A stretch of DNA of 64,000 nt from Telopea speciosissima (GCF_018873765.1 NC_057925.1:62070470-62134469), one strand, 5' to 3'; counted from the stretch's first letter, positions 45,140-58,897 are shown. Translations and numbers: made by a program. Notes: generated from the sequence alone by a model not told the origin.

Positions 45140-47760
45140 ACAACTCATAAATGGATTATAATTAGTGAATCAGGCTACAAATGGTCGCTTACCAAGTCCA
45201 TCCCCAATCGGGCGACCATTGGGCCATTACTTTGTACTAAGAATGCCCGATTATCAATCAATTGATGCTTGAGCCTGGCATGTTTAGTAATCAATTGGGC
45301 TATCCTCAAGATTCAATCCATCGATTTGGGTTGAATCTAATGATTGATGCAGACCAACTTTTGACACCCGTATCTATAGGTATATATGTCAACACATGTC
45401 CTGTTTGTTGCCATTGTGGAGGGTGAAGAGAGGCATTTAAAGAAGCAAAAGGGTCAGCTGTTGACACCTACCCATATGTGGAGCATGCACATAGGTGCAG
45501 ATGATCCGGTCTCTCCAATCTCAACATCTTGTAATGTAATTGCGTCAAAAGGGCACGTGGCCATACTAGGGCTACAACTTGGACGTATAGTTCCATCACT
45601 TTATTTATATTTACAATTGTTGTCATTCTTATCGTAAAAAACACAAAAAAAAAGGTAGAAAAATGCACGACTCAAATGTACGCCTTTCACATTCCACTCA
45701 TAGACCCCATTCTAGCTATCTCCTCAATAAACATCCCATATTGGATGATTAATCACGAACCCCCTATTGGTGCAAATTGCTAGTATAATTGGTTGGTAGT
45801 GTTAAGACAGGACATATTCATGTATATTTTTGAAGATTCCTACTTGTATTTTAATGTGCAAAAACCTACTATAGTTGGTTCACCTACATTACATATTCAT
45901 GCAGGATGGTTTGTGTGCTTTGGTTAATTGGATGGTGTAGTCTCTATTGTGAGCTTGGCCTTCCATGTATGATAATAAGTGACAATAGTCTTGTATATAT
46001 CATTAACCTTTGTGTAAACCCATCCCTTAGTTTGAAGTATTTCAACACTTGAGAAAATCCATCTTTGGCATGTGGTGACAAGTACAATTGGTTAACATCA
46101 AAGGTAAAGTCATTCATGAGTTCATCCAACACAATTGGGTCAAGAGCGGATCAAGAGCATTAAAGGAATCACTCTTCAATGGACACTATCAAAGGGTAGG
46201 CGAATCTATTAGTGATAAGAATCCTATTTGTAAATTGTAATACTAATTATAATTCCTTTGCACTCATGTAAGGTGATTCTCAACTTGTGACACCCTCGAC
46301 ACCTTTGACAAAAAAATCCAAAATATAACATATTGGTAAACCGATACTTAGACTCTTGATAAACCGGTCTTTGGAAGCCAAATAAACAAAATTGGGATTT
46401 TTAACTTCCAATGTATTTGAAATTAAGTTGTTAGAAACCATATCTTAAATTGGCAAAAATCAACTGATGGCTTGCGAAACCAACAAGTCGATTCTCAACC
46501 GGCTCTTGCTTCCTTAGGGCTTTTTAGGTCTTACCGGTCGATGTAATCGACATGCTAGTTCCAACCAGCTCCAAGGACCTGAGAGCATTGTTGCTCAACT
46601 GACTTGATCAACTGGCTGATGGACAGAACACCGGATGATCTCCAGCTCATGTGCTGGCTCTAGGCTGAGAGACCGGTTACTATATAACGGTCAAATAACG
46701 GCTATATACAGTAATGACCATTGACTACCAGCTCGCCAATTGGTGCAACTGGCATGCCAATTGGAAAAAATTTGTTCGTTGGCGCAATTTTGCAACTTGA
46801 ATTTTGAGCCACATTGGACCATCGTAAATGCACCAATTGTAAACCATTTCAACCAACTCTTGTGACTACAATTTGCATATCCCTTGTGAGTTAAAACACC
46901 ATCAAGCCTACAATTTTATATCTTTAATCGTGTCTTAGGTTGTGTTTGGCATGCATTCGAGGTCGATTTCACATTCTTGAACGATAAAAACAATTATTTT
47001 ATCATTTGAGAATGCAAAATCGACCTAGAATACATACCATATGCAGCCTTAGTACCTTTAGTTGAGATTCACCATTACACATTCATCTTGCATATCCACC
47101 TTCTTAGAGATTTTTGTGTTTCATTTGTATATTTGGCTATTGAACCATTATTATAATTGAATAAAAATACTCAAACACTTTTCAAAAGGTGTTCTTGTGG
47201 GAGATTGGATAATCTCTACCATTGTAATGTTATTAATGGTGATCCTAGTAAACCATTAGGTTTGAATGTAAACCAAAACACTTGAGTTATTGTAAAATCC
47301 AGAAAAACAAACTTTGAGAATAATTGTGATCATTGTCACTCATCTCCTCCCAGTTACATTTTCATACTAACCTATAATTTTGCATTTATCTTATGTTTGG
47401 ATTATTAAAGTTAAAGTTTTTAATTCATCATTTATATTCTACCATACCCAATTCACCCCTAATAAATATTCTATCAATAGATGCAAACGTCTACGAGCTC
47501 ACACGCAGGTTTGATTTTCCAACTTTCCTGTCTTTCATCGTGTGCTTTAAAAAGGTATCCAATTGTTGATCATTCAACTAGGATCGTTCAAATCATTGGA
47601 AGCTCAGATTGATGGGATGGCCCTGCACCATATGATAATTGGTAGACCGCTGGTCTTGAGGATAGGTCCATAGTCCCCCACCATTGGTTGTGAAATAGGT
47701 CCAAGTGTAAATGCCAACCAATTAAAGTATGGGTTCCATTTTTGTTTTTCATGCAAAGTA
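45140..47760. other. Gene-free intergenic stretch
   Basis: No frame here has a recognisable family, and no splice-linked exon chain was found. A palindromic acctacccatatgtggagc / gcacataggtg pair is at about 45465-45500 and may be a MITE remnant. The region is AT-rich. Confidence 0.6.
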
Positions 47761-47818
47761 ATAGTGGTGCGGGTCCTCAATAAGGATTGTAAACTCGAAT
47801 CGGGGGTTGACTTGGTGG

Positions 47819-47952
47819 ATCGGATCCTCTACTGCACGGACTGCCGGAGTATCTTGCCTGAGTGGGGTAAGACGGTCATTGTGTACAGTCTTGTGTCTAT
47901 ACAATACAACACAGTTGAGACAGCGCGTAATACAATAGACGATCCGGATCCT
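47819..47952. mobile_element. MITE, 'gatcctctac' family
   Basis: Ends gatcggatcctctac and tagacgatccggatcc are inverted repeats. The interior has cttgcctgagtggggtaag and acggtcattgtgtac, the signature shared with 29551-29730 and 58771-58897. About 134 bp, non-coding. Confidence 0.75.
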
Positions 47953-48959
47953 GACTTGATCCCTAAGTTTGATCCGATCAATCTAATTCCGATTTTTTGA
48001 AATAGTGGTCCTCTATCATTCTTCTTTTAGTTGAAAGTTGAAACCATTCTTCTACTCTACTAGGATTTCCTGCCTAAAATATGTGCGGAAGATGGATATG
48101 ACATGTTGGACCTCCGGTTTGGGTTCTTCCCTTTGGGTGGGTTCATGAACCGTCGCCCACTTACCTGCCTATGACTTCCGTTCTACAGGCATATTTCCTT
48201 CCTTCACTAACCTACATGAAAAGGAAATTCTGGTGTCAATCTTGATGAAAATTCAATTTAAGACTCTACTCTAAGTACCCTACATAGATTTTCTCACATT
48301 ATGTTTGGAAGTCAATAAAAAGATGTCTCTGCCCCTGGGTAGATACCCAGGTGTGCTCACCCATTGGTTCAAATGCTTGTGTAGAGACCATGCAACCAAG
48401 TAGAGATCCCTTGCCCATATATATATATAATAAAACAAAATCTTTCTCATCTCAATTCTTATTATCTTCCCCTCTCCCTTCCCCTCCGTTTCTTGGCTAT
48501 GGCTAGGCTTTTGTTTCCATGTAGAAAGTCTAGAAGAAAAACAAAGAGGAAAATATTTTCTTTTTTTTGAAGTAATATTTTATATTCTTGACAAAAAAAG
48601 AGAAGAAGTAATATTTTATATTCTTTAAACACGAAATAGTTGGACCACTAAAAATTTTTGTTGATTATTTTTTAAGCAAAAGGCGGGCATGCGACCACGG
48701 TGTACATGCCATCTCTCAAGCTCCTTATTTTATAATATGGGTCTCTTGTATACGAATTGACATCCACCGAAACTCATCTCTCTGTCTAGGCATGTATAAT
48801 GCCAATATAAATGGGTAGCGTGTCAATCCTTCATTTCATCTCTCTATTTTTTATTTCAATGAAACTAATTACATGATTTTTTTACGTTCATTTTTTTGTA
48901 TTCGTATTTTACAATACCTTACAACATGATTGGAAAATGTAATACGGACTGATCCGGCT

Positions 48960-49112
48960 CAGTTCCCTCAATTGTGTTAGAGTTCTACACAAAAACAATG
49001 ATCCCACATCAGATGTGAGTAGCATGATGTAAAGGTTTGTAAGGACTTGAGCATCCTTTATTTAAAGGCAGACTCTTAAGGATGAGTTATACCTAAATCC
49101 TAACAAATGGTA
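48960..49112 (+). mobile_element. LTR remnant with primer-site motif
   Basis: LTR-like run starting tgtgttagagttctacac and ending aaatcctaaca, followed by aatggtattagaatttggg, a decayed initiator tRNA-Met primer site. It shares the phrase ttgtaaggacttgagcatc with 63716-63840 (ataaggacttcggcacc). Confidence 0.45.
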
Positions 49113-49518
49113 TTAGAATTTGGGCTAGCTTCAGTGTCCCTCCAAACCAAGGATGGACCCTTACCTTAAAGACACATTAATCAATCCTTAGTTTTATAAA
49201 AATAGAAATAAATTATTTTAACTTAAAGAACAAATTGAGATATATTCATTGAATTACTCAAGAACTTGAATCGGTCAAAACAGTTCTTTTAATTCCAGAT
49301 TTTAATTCAAACAAAAAGAAAGAAATAAAAAAATTCAGTTCCTTCATTCGCAAGAAACATTATCATCTCTAATATCCATAGGACCACGTCTTGCATCACT
49401 TTTTCCACATTACTTCCAAAGCCTTGACCAGTTCTTAGATAAAAAAAATTTCCAAGCAAGTGTCTTAATTTTGACCTCCCAAATCTATTAATAAGACTTT
49501 GATTGGCTTGTGGTAGCC

Positions 49519-49617
49519 ATGGTTCAAGATATTTGTATCGTATCGGCCGATCCATTATTGGTATCACTAATAACCCAATATCGGTACTGACCAATATGAT
49601 AGCGATGTATCCGTACA
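49519..49617. mobile_element. 'ggttataagtatcgg' family element
   Basis: Starts ggttcaagatatttgtatcg and contains gtatcggccgatcc, atatcggtactgacc and gatgtatccgta. The right inverted end is eroded. Confidence 0.4.
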
Positions 49618-50616
49618 GGCATGGGCAGCTTTCCTGACCGTCCTCTCCTGGTTCGTAACCTTTCCCTAATTCCATTACTTTGTGGGTCAACTCTCTTGTA
49701 TTGATCCTGAGTCTAACCCAACTATCCTAGGGAGTCAAACCCAGGCCCCTACTCTGTCCCTATTGGTTAGAGTTTAATATGACTCTTTAATGGGGGCTCG
49801 AGACAAGTAGCATGTGGCCCTCAAAGTTGTGTCTGACTTCTTTCTTCCATCCCTATATTCTCATGGGGAAGGCAACAAGAAAAGAAGGCGAAAGTTACAA
49901 AGCTATTTCTACCTTTGGGGACTTGCAAGTCCCAAGTCCCAACATCAGATAATTTAGGAATCCCTTTTATTACCCAAATGTCATATTTAGTGGCCCATAT
50001 AACTGTAGCCCACTCAACTTTTATGGGTATATGGGAAAAACCCGGGTCCATGTAAGACATTACAACCCACATAAAATAGTAAAGACTGAGGCTCATAAGA
50101 ACCATGAAACCCATTTTCATGCATATGGCCCCAAGGGGGGTGGAGAGGAGTTGAACACAGGAAGCCTTCCCTAGGCGTAGTCCCTTTTTAACTAATCCCT
50201 TGGGTTTTATTTATTCATTTATTATTATTTTTTAATCCTATCCTACGTATCTATCCAATAGGACTTTAGCTACCAACAACAAAAAAATCTACTACTATCG
50301 GGGAGGGGGAGAGGAGGAGAATTTACCATTACCGAGAGAGGGGGCAACCAGGAGAGTCGATCCCTTGACCTCGAGGGCGTGGGGTATTGAATATTTATTT
50401 TCAGCCCTTGAAATGGTGGAAGCTGATCTGACCATTCTGACCCTTTTTATTTTACTGAGTTGTTCAAAGATAATTTTCATTGATAGAATTGTCAAAATGC
50501 CAAAAATGATCAATACAAGGAGGTAGCAGCCCAAAAGATCAGGGTTCCCTCTGGTTTATCAAATCAAATCTACCCTGGAGCTCATCCAGATATGGTATCC
50601 ATTCTGACCTGATCAT

Positions 50617-50825
50617 ATTCTAAGGGGCGGGGGGATCTTTATCCCCTCAATTTGCTTGGCTCTCAATTTTCTCAATTCCATTTAATAGGAGGGCGGAGAT
50701 GACCACCCTACCCCCAGTCCTAACACACTGCCCGGGTGGGATCCACCTCCTTCTATTAAAGGGAATTGAGGAAATTGACGGACAGGCAAATTGAGGTGAT
50801 AATTTTCCGATCGGAGGGGATTAGT
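50617..50825. mobile_element. MITE, 'ggggatctttatcccctc' ends
   Basis: Left half ctcaatttgcttggctctca and ctcaattccatttaatagga pairs with right half tctattaaagggaattgagg and caggcaaattgagg. The centre has ggcggagatgaccaccctac. About 200 bp. Apart from the poly-T at 50945, 49.7-52.1 kb shows little else; a LINE 3'-UTR-like stretch lies near 51090-51180. Confidence 0.7.
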
Positions 50826-52182
50826 TGTTCCACCACATGGTAGATAAAGATATAGAAAATTAAATAAATATTACATATTAAAAAATATAATTATCAATTA
50901 TATAATAGTTTTAGTTATTATACATAATCATGATTACAAAAGTTTTTTTTTTTTTTTTTTTTCAAAACTGATTTTATTTTCCTTCCTATGCAAACAGATG
51001 GAGGAAACAGGGAAAAAATTTTTTATTTTGTTCTTTATCAGTTGGGGGATAGAATGGTTAATGGACTAGTTTTTTTTTTCTTGCTCGAATATTATCTGGG
51101 ACCGGGGAAGCCTCTAAAATTTTATTAAGATAAAAAGCCAATAAGAACAAAGGGGGGACATAACCCACCATACCCCAACCCATGGAGAAAAAATCACTCT
51201 CAACTCGAAATCAAATCATCTTACTATTTTTCATTATAAAACTAAAAAACAAAATTACATACAAAAAACTGGAAGTCAAGCTTTGTCCTCTCAAATAATA
51301 CAAAAAACTGGGTATTGGACTAATGGTGAGAGTAAGACATGGCTCTCTTATCTTGTGGCATAACTGGAGGTAAATAGGAAGGGCCTAGGGTACTCTTGGA
51401 ATGCAGGTTAGTAATGACAATGGGATCAGTGAAATTGATAACCTCTACTGTTGGGGTGGATATGGTGCAGGCTTTGAAAGGTAGAAGTCAGTTTTTGGCA
51501 ACTCTATGACCTGAATGGTCATTATTACTCAGCCATTTCTATGTCTTTCAAGCCCTACCATATCTACCTTTCTGTATATCACAAGTGGTAGGGGTAGATC
51601 AATAGAACTATAGTTCTCCATTTCAATTAGTTAGAGAAGAAAAGAAAAGAACAACTGTGATCCTGGTTGTACAAACTCATAGAATTCTATTAGTACCCCG
51701 ATGAAAAGTTTGGAGCCACTGGTTTCAGACTTCCAGCCAAGTACTGATCCCACAAGAGATCTCTCACAAAGGATATGCCCCCACTCCTCGTCCACTGAAT
51801 TAAGGTTACTGTGATCGATAATGTTGGTTGAGAGAATGCAGGAGATGCAGCTAAGTTGCGGAAAATTTTTGCTGCTACACTTGTAGGAATGTTCCTACTA
51901 CAAGACTGGCAACTAAGGATATGGAATAATTCACCAAAAGGATCAAAATAAACATCTTGATTGAAAAAGTGGTTTTTTCATAATTCTTTAAATTTCTTAC
52001 AATGATGGGATTGCCAAGTACCTTGGCCTCCCAACGGATATAGGTGCAAACAAGACAGCTATTTCATGAAATAAAGTGAAATCAACCTAGAATGCATTCC
52101 AAGTATGCATACCAAACACTGCCTAAATTGCATGACTCATCAATTTCTTACCCATGTAGGACAAGAGGTGTTGTTGAAGTGA

Positions 52183-53400
52183 GTGATTCTGCCCATTTCA
52201 AATTTTGTGGCATCCCATTTTAAATTACCTATATCTCACCATGGTTGCATTTTTTTTCGTGGGGGGTGGGAATCATTAAAAATCCATTGGCTATCGTGGC
52301 AAAAAATGAGTCATTCTAAAGACTATGGTGGCCTTAGTTTTAAAGATCCAAACTCTACTTACAAACCATCATTGTCTAAGGTGGAATTGAGACTCTTCCA
52401 CGAGCCACAATCTACTTGGGCTCAGTTCATGAAATCCCTTTATTTCCCCAAATGTGATTTCATGGAGGCGAAGTTGGATAATAGCCTATCTTGGGCATGA
52501 AGAAGCATTATAGAAGAAAAGAAAGTTTTGAACGCCGGTTTGTATTGAAAGATTGGTTTTGGTAACATGATTCATTCATGAAACGATAGTTGGGTTCCCT
52601 CCCTCCCAGGTTTTAAGATTCATCAACAAGGCAACTCTGAGACCACTTGTCTTTGGGCATTAGACTAATAAACCAAGATAGTCGTCGTTAATGGAATGTG
52701 GACCTTTTGGTTTCTTTGTTCAGTTCATCTGTGAAGAAGGCCATTCTTCGTATCCAAGTTTCCCTTTTCCCTATAAAGGACTACCTTGTATTGGGGTGGC
52801 CAAGAATGAGAGATTCTCTGTGAAATCAGCATACCATTTACTGTGTAATGCCAGAGCTAGATTTGAAGGGCTAATGAATCTCCATAGCTTTCTTCCTGGT
52901 GTAGATGGGCCTCTATTCCAACCACAGGTTTGGAAGGCGATTTGGAGTTGCCAAACCATCCATAAGGTTTGATCATTTCTTTGGAGGGCATGTGCTGATG
53001 GTCTTGTCACTGCAGTTGGATTTTCCCAATGTCATGTCCCGATTGATACGTACCCATGTTTGCGGTGTCGTAAGACTATAGAATCAACATACTACAGTTT
53101 ACTTCACTGCTTATTTGCTCAGGCCGTTTGGTTTGGATTCCCTCTCTGGTTTAAGATTCTTAAAGAGAGATCAACTTTAATCTTACAGATTGGATTGGTG
53201 AATGGAATGGATTGCCAAGGCTGGAAAAGAAAGAGCATAGGTTGGTAGCAAGCATCTGTAGTTTCATTTGCTTGGAGTGTTTGGAGAGCCCAAAATGATT
53301 TTGTGTTCGGTGGGAAAGACTGAACTCCCCGAGAGGTGATTTGAGAAGCCCAGGAAGCCCATCATGAATTTCTTCCGGCCCAACACCCCCCTAAGGACTG
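52183..53400 (+). pseudogene. Decayed LINE: post-RT and zf-RVT region
   Basis: Plus-strand frames read KIHWLSWQKMSHSKDYGGLS (about 52270-52330), FHEPQSTWAQFMKSLYFPKC (about 52400-52460), RFSVKSAYHLLCNARARFE (about 52810) and YYSLLHCLFAQAVWFGFPLW (about 53090). This is the order of a LINE C-terminal zf-RVT region. Stops and frameshifts at about 52498, 52660, 52973 and 53249 break it. No RNase H or poly-A tail is clear. Confidence 0.75.
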
Positions 53401-54286
53401 TGCCTCAGTTCCATCTCCTATGAGGCCTCACACACCACAACCCTTCAATAAGCAAAATTTTGACACATTTGTCCAAGGAATATTGATGATTAATGTACTT
53501 TTTGTTCAAGGGAGGTTGCAACTTAGTCTTAGTGGCATTTATTTTTTTTCATATGATTTTTGTAAAAGGATTTGAGTTGTTGGGCCATTAGGACTTCGAA
53601 TTAAATTCCTCCAATCATCTTCTAGCAAGTGCGGACTTTGTCATCGACCTTTCTGATTATTAAATCGAGGGTAAAGAGATAATTCCCTCGATTAGGAATT
53701 GAAATAACCAAAACTGGAATCGTTTTGGATTATGTCCATTGTATCGATTCTGTTGTTAGATTCGCTTACTTGAACCATGGCCTAGACCCAATTACTAATA
53801 AATATTCAGGGAGGAGTAATGTTTTAGTAATCGGTATTGATGTTGGTCTCGATCTTGGTCGATACTAATTTAGATCGGATAATTTTATTTCTATTTCTTT
53901 CAAAAAATGATTTTTTTCTTAATATTTTTACTTTTGTCTGTACCAATCCAACAATACAAAATTAGTTAAGAGACTCATACCGATATGAATCTGACCGATC
54001 CAATACTGCTTCTCAAACCTTTGGGAGGAGTGGAGATATTTGAGTCCTGCCGGTCAAGATTCAAGAATTTATGAAAATCGGCAGAAAACACCCTAACAAT
54101 AATAAGTTTTTACTTAATAGAATGGTTGGGAGTAGGTGCGGGGAATCCAATTAAAAGAAATCTAATGATAAATTTGTGTTTTTGAGGATCAAATCGTTAG
54201 GAATTTTTTCTGAACCATATGGATAAAATACAGCAATACTTAATAAATAAAGAATTGTTATTATTATCTGTGGAGTAGACCCTTAC

Positions 54287-54530
54287 GTGCATACCTCATC
54301 ATCAGATGTCAATCTCTGTCTCAGGAATAAAATCTGTTCACGGAAAAAAAAAAAACCCGTCTCCTTCAGAATGAAGAAAGCTTTGGCTTTTGACTCTTCC
54401 ACCGGGATCGTGTCACCCTCTCCCGTTAACAACGTGCACAAACAAAGAAACAGTCTATACCTATTTCGACGACGTGTTGTCCTTAACCCTCGAGCAGAGA
54501 GTGTGACAGTGAGAGAAAGAAACTGCAGGG
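54287..54530 (+). other. Short open frame of unknown status
   Basis: An 80-codon segment with a normal-looking codon mix (MKKALAFDSSTGIVSPSPVN, RRVVLNPRAESV) before a TIR element at 54528. It is richer in GC than its flanks. No family is recognised and no splice partner was found, so it may be a gene fragment carried by transposons or chance. Confidence 0.2.
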
Positions 54531-54626
54531 TTTTAAGTATTGGTAATATATCGGTCTCCAGTTACCATAAGGATCAATTTGTATGTATGGGATAACCGAA
54601 ACCGATACGCAAACCTATTATAACCT
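54528..54626. mobile_element. 'ggttataagtatcgg' family element, 99 bp
   Basis: Left end agggttttaagtattgg and right end cgcaaacctattataacctt are imperfect inverted repeats with accgaaaccgatacg inside. It ends the short open frame at 54287-54530. Confidence 0.6.
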
Positions 54627-55253
54627 TGCTCCAGTGAACCCAAATAGACAAAAGCCTTCCATCTCTCATTTTTTTAATTCATTTGGCAACTTAAAAAAAG
54701 GCCACTTAATGTTTTTCCTCTATTTTATTACATAATTGGGGGTTAAATTTAATTTTCCCAATTAAGAATTGGATTTAAGATGAGGTGATGAGGATCTTGA
54801 GGTAGTTTAACATGACCTGTCAATTAGGTATGGGCTCCCACTCCGTAAAGGGTAAAAAGCTTGAGAAGATGAAGGTTTAACATCTGACCAAGTCTATTTC
54901 AGCCCATGATGGGACTCAATAATTAATTATACTTAACGCAACAGACAAACATGTAAATCCAAAATGCTAATCTCGGAATTAAAGGGCCCATCCCAATAAT
55001 AGGTAATCTCCACGTGGAGCGTTTTAACTCAGTTCAATCCAACAGAAAAGATTCTTAACATCTCAATTTCTCTGTCTCCAAATCTTATCTTTCACCGTTA
55101 AAATAGGACATTTATACAGAATCACCATACACCAGCTCACATTTCTTAGCCTTTTCTCTTAGGAGTAGGACCCACAAGTCTTACATGAAAACTCTGTTTT
55201 TTTTTGATAAGACATGAACCCTCTGTTCGAAATCCTCAGCTTTGGGAACCTCG

Positions 55254-55640
55254 TCTCTCTCTCTCTCTCTCTCTCTCTATTTGCCTCTGAAACGTCTGAA
55301 TCTCTGAAAGCGATAGCCGAAGGAAGGAAAGAGAAGAGAATTCCCAAGTCCCAGAAGAAGAGAACTCAGAGAGAGAGAGAGAGAGATGTCTAATCTAATC
55401 CAATGAAAGCACGAAATCGAGAGTTTTAAGTATCGACAACCCAGAAGTCCTCTCTTTTTAGATCTTTTTCTTCTCATTGTCTTCTTCCGCTTCTTACACC
55501 CAATAGGCATTATCCTCGATACCCGAGAAGCGAGATTCGAGAACCCATGTCACGTGATCTCTCTCCTTCCAACTCCTTCTGAATACTTATAGAGAGATTC
55601 TCATTCTTAAGCAGAGAGAGACAGAGAGAGAGACATTCGA
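55254..55640 (+). promoter_or_regulatory. GA/CT-rich promoter-leader of the DUF936 gene
   Basis: Three purine-pyrimidine tracts, (tc)n at 55254-55279, (ga)n at 55371-55386 and (ga)n at 55613-55634, precede the ATG at 55701. GAGA-type tracts are common in plant core promoters and leaders. A TATA-like tacttatagaga is at about 55583. The start of transcription is inferred to lie near 55600. Confidence 0.45.
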
Positions 55641-55700
55641 TGTGTTGTTGTTGTTCTTGTTGCAGAGAAGCAGAGAAGAAAGAACTCAGGAACGTGTCTC

Positions 55701-58416
55701 ATGGCATCGCTTACTCCAGGCGTGCTCTTGAAGCTGCTCCAGCATGCCAGCGACAGAAACGTCAAGGTCACTGGTGAGCATCGTTCAGCTCTCTTGCAGG
55801 TGCTCGAGATTGTCCCTGCACTTGCCGCCGGCGATGATCCCTGGCAGAGTAGGGGCTTCTTCTTGAAGGTATCCGACTCTTTACATTCTGCTTACGTTTC
55901 TATCTCCAATGAAGACCTCGATTTGATCTTCAGCGATAAGATCCAACTCGGTCAATTCCTGCATGTCTCTCGCCTCGACTCTGCTTATCCTGTTCCTGTG
56001 CTTCGTGGTATCAAGCCTGTCCCCAAGAGGTGGCCTTGTGTTGGTAACCCTACCGACTTGGTCTCCAGCGATTGGTTGTTGGTTCGACCTAATGTTGATT
56101 TCTCTCCGCCGAGTCAAGGTTCGGAGAATGTAAAGAGCGCCGGGAAGAAAGATGGATTGAAGACGACCAAGTTGAAGAGGGACCAAGGTGACGACCAGGG
56201 TTCGGGAAATGCAGAGACCGCCGGGAAGAAAGATGGATTGAAGACGATGAAGGTGAAGAGATCGTCAGAAACTGAAGACAAAACCAAGTCGATACGAGCT
56301 TCGTTGGGGAATAATGCGAAGGTGGAAGACCTGGAGATTAGGAGAATAAGCTTGGATACAATGCGAAGGGGATGGGACCATATCCCAGGATCGAAGAATG
56401 CGAACGGCGTACGTTCCTCCAGTTTCTCAGATACTGCTTCTGTGAGTTATAATTATTTCATGGATTCTTTACTTTGATCCTTCTCCCTTCCTCTGTTTTC
56501 TGTAGCTTGAATGATGAATCCAAGCAGTGTTTACATTAGCAAACCTTTAAGGAGATGTCTATGGAGTCTGGACAGGGGATTTATCTTTTGGGCTGGAATT
56601 TTCAGCTCATTAAGGCAAATTTACAGATATAACTGTTGGAAGAATTTTTATCTCTTAAATTAATTATTATTATTATTTTTTTTTCATTTTGACCTATAGG
56701 TTCTTTCTGATAAGAAGGCTTCTTCCAGGAGCGATTCTGCTCCGAAGCATCGATGTTTGAACAACTCACCACCATCAAATAAAAGCAATGGCTTATCTCC
56801 GAAAATACCGAAGAGGCCATTAAAAAGAGACATTAAGCCCAAGGAGGGAAATAGTCCATGCCATCTTGTTAAGGTTCCTGTTAGTTCTAAAAAAATTTCA
56901 GATCAAAGCCTTTCGTGGGAGTCACTGCCATCTAGTATTCATGCTCTCGGGAAGGTATGTAATAAAATATGTGTGTTTATGAAATCTCAGAATTTCAGTG
57001 CATATAATCACCAATGTTTAAAATTTCTCATAACTGGCAATGCCTCTAGGATGCTTTGCGTTATAGCAATGCTGCATTTGTTGCTGCAGTAGATGCATTA
57101 CAAGAAGCTTCGGCAGCAGAGTCTGTCATCCGATGCATGAGGTATGGTACATGCCCTCCTTTTCTTATTATCTTCTGTTTTCTTTGCTTGCAACCTCATT
57201 ATTTTGCAAATTATTTGGGTTAATTGGAGTTTGATATGGACCATTAGTCCTCTATTGGAGTTTCACTAGTTCAGATTGAGTCATACCTCACACCATATGG
57301 TCACAATTTCTGACGCCATTCAAGTTTCATTCATTCTTTATTGATTTTTTTTTTTTTTTTTGGGGAAGGGGGGGGTGGGGTGGGTGTGGGAAATCTTACT
57401 GAAATTATCTCAGAACATTTGAGAAATGAAACAATTTTAGTTCTAAACAATTCAAGAATAACAGCTTGGAACTTGAAGAGGGAGTCATGATTCATTCAAT
57501 AAAATGGTTTGTTTTGTTCAAGTGACAAGCTTTTCTTTCTGTTCTCTCTCTCTGAAGTGGGCGATTATCGTATGTTGTTATTGTTCTATTGCTAGCTAAT
57601 TTTTTGCCTCCCTGCCCCAGCATGTTTTCGGAACTGTGTGACTCAGACCTGCAAGATTCTCCAGGACTCTTAGTGGATCAATTTCTAAACCTCCATCAGA
57701 ACTTGCGGCAAGCATCATCTGTTGTAAATGGCTTACTGGCAACGAGATCTCCAGAAGGAAAAACCAGTTCTAGTAGTGTACAAAGTGCATCACCAGAAGC
57801 CTGCACAAACTTTACTGGTAAAGCTGTGGATTCTACATCATGGGTCCAAGCTGCTTTAGATACCAATCTTTCCAAATTTTCTTTGTTTGTCAAGCAAGAT
57901 AAGAAAGACATTCTACACAATGGAAAATGTTATCATGTTGTCTTAGAAAATTCTACCTCAACTAAAGACGTCAATCGTAGCAGCCCTTCACCTCAGAACA
58001 AACAAAGCCCCAAAAATCAGGGGAGCTTGTGTGAATTGAGCACCAAGAAGATGCCTTCTCCTAGAAGGGGGGTTGTGGTACCTGCATCAAAGAAGACAAA
58101 CACTGAGAAGAGGAAATGGTTACAAGGAAGTGGCTTGAAAGATACAGCATCTCTAGCCAAGCAGCTGCTCTTGTTTTCTCGTGGATGGTTCTTGAAATAC
58201 TTGGAGGATTCATTGAGCAACGGATTTGGATTAAAACAGGGGGAAGAAGATGATGAGATCATAGGTCTTCTTGGGCAACTTAAAAGAATAAATCAGTGGT
58301 TGGAAGATGCGGTCAGTGATGATATTGAGGTTAATGAGAGAATAGAGAGATTGAGAAAGAAACTATATGGATTTCTACTAGAGCATGTTGATGCAAGCGT
58401 GCTTACTAGTAGATAG
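55701..58416 (+). CDS. DUF936 family protein, 627 aa
   Basis: Exons 55701-56441, 56700-56954, 57050-57141, 57621-58416; introns GT-AG, phases agree, 1,884 nt. The N-terminal DUF936 block (residues 1-130) starts [20 protein letters not shown] and contains [20 protein letters not shown] and [20 protein letters not shown], typical for this plant-specific family. A basic Ser/Lys-rich middle (residues about 140-360) includes a 27-residue tandem repeat. The C-terminal part has [16 protein letters not shown] and a helical stretch ([38 protein letters not shown]) likely to form a coiled coil. Role unknown to me; family members have been described as plant-specific, and the basic middle suggests binding to an acidic partner. 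The start is the first ATG after a GA-rich leader (55600-55640). Intron 3 is 479 bp with a poly-T/poly-G run near 57345. Confidence 0.95.
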
Positions 58417-58770
58417 GGATTATGCTGGTAGGACTGTAGGAGGTCACTTTTTTCTTTAGATGAGTATACATTAAAGTTCCTCACAAATCTGGGTTTTTTG
58501 AAGCTGTTCTTTAGCTATGTATTACTTAACTATTGCCTTTTCAAGTATAGGATATACTGAAGGAAACTCTGGAGTCCCCTCTCTTGAATTCCCCTGGCTA
58601 TGAATTGTACAGTTGAGAGTTGAAACTAGTTTGTTTTCAATGAAATTGTTCTAATCTTCTCCTCAAGTACAACAAAATAAGAACGGAGGGGCCAAGGGGC
58701 CAACATCACTTGCTTGAATGTTCTGGCAGTCTATTCTGTCTTCAAAATTTCATCTGTTTTGATTAGGTAT

Positions 58771-58897
58771 CCAGATCGTCTACAATGGCTACAGCGGTGC
58801 ATTGATGAGGTGTGGTGCAATGATCGCTTTACCCCTGCCTGAGCGCTTTGGCCCAAGTGAGAATAAGACGGTCATTGCGCACCTAGTAGAGGATCTG
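58771..58897. mobile_element. MITE, 'gatcctctac' family, 127 bp
   Basis: Ends ccagatcgtctac and gtagaggatctg are inverted repeats; the interior has ctttacccctgcctgagcgc and gacggtcattgcgcac. It is the third copy of the family, between the DUF936 gene and the tRNA gene. Confidence 0.78.

Noticed and set aside
45944-46132. Gypsy integrase remnant
   Set aside because: The phrase LGLPCMIISDNS on the plus strand faintly recalls an integrase motif, but the flanking residues do not continue it.
49307-50120. Minus-strand open frames of 127 and 99 codons
   Set aside because: No domain, no splice partners, and part overlaps the TIR element at 49519-49617.
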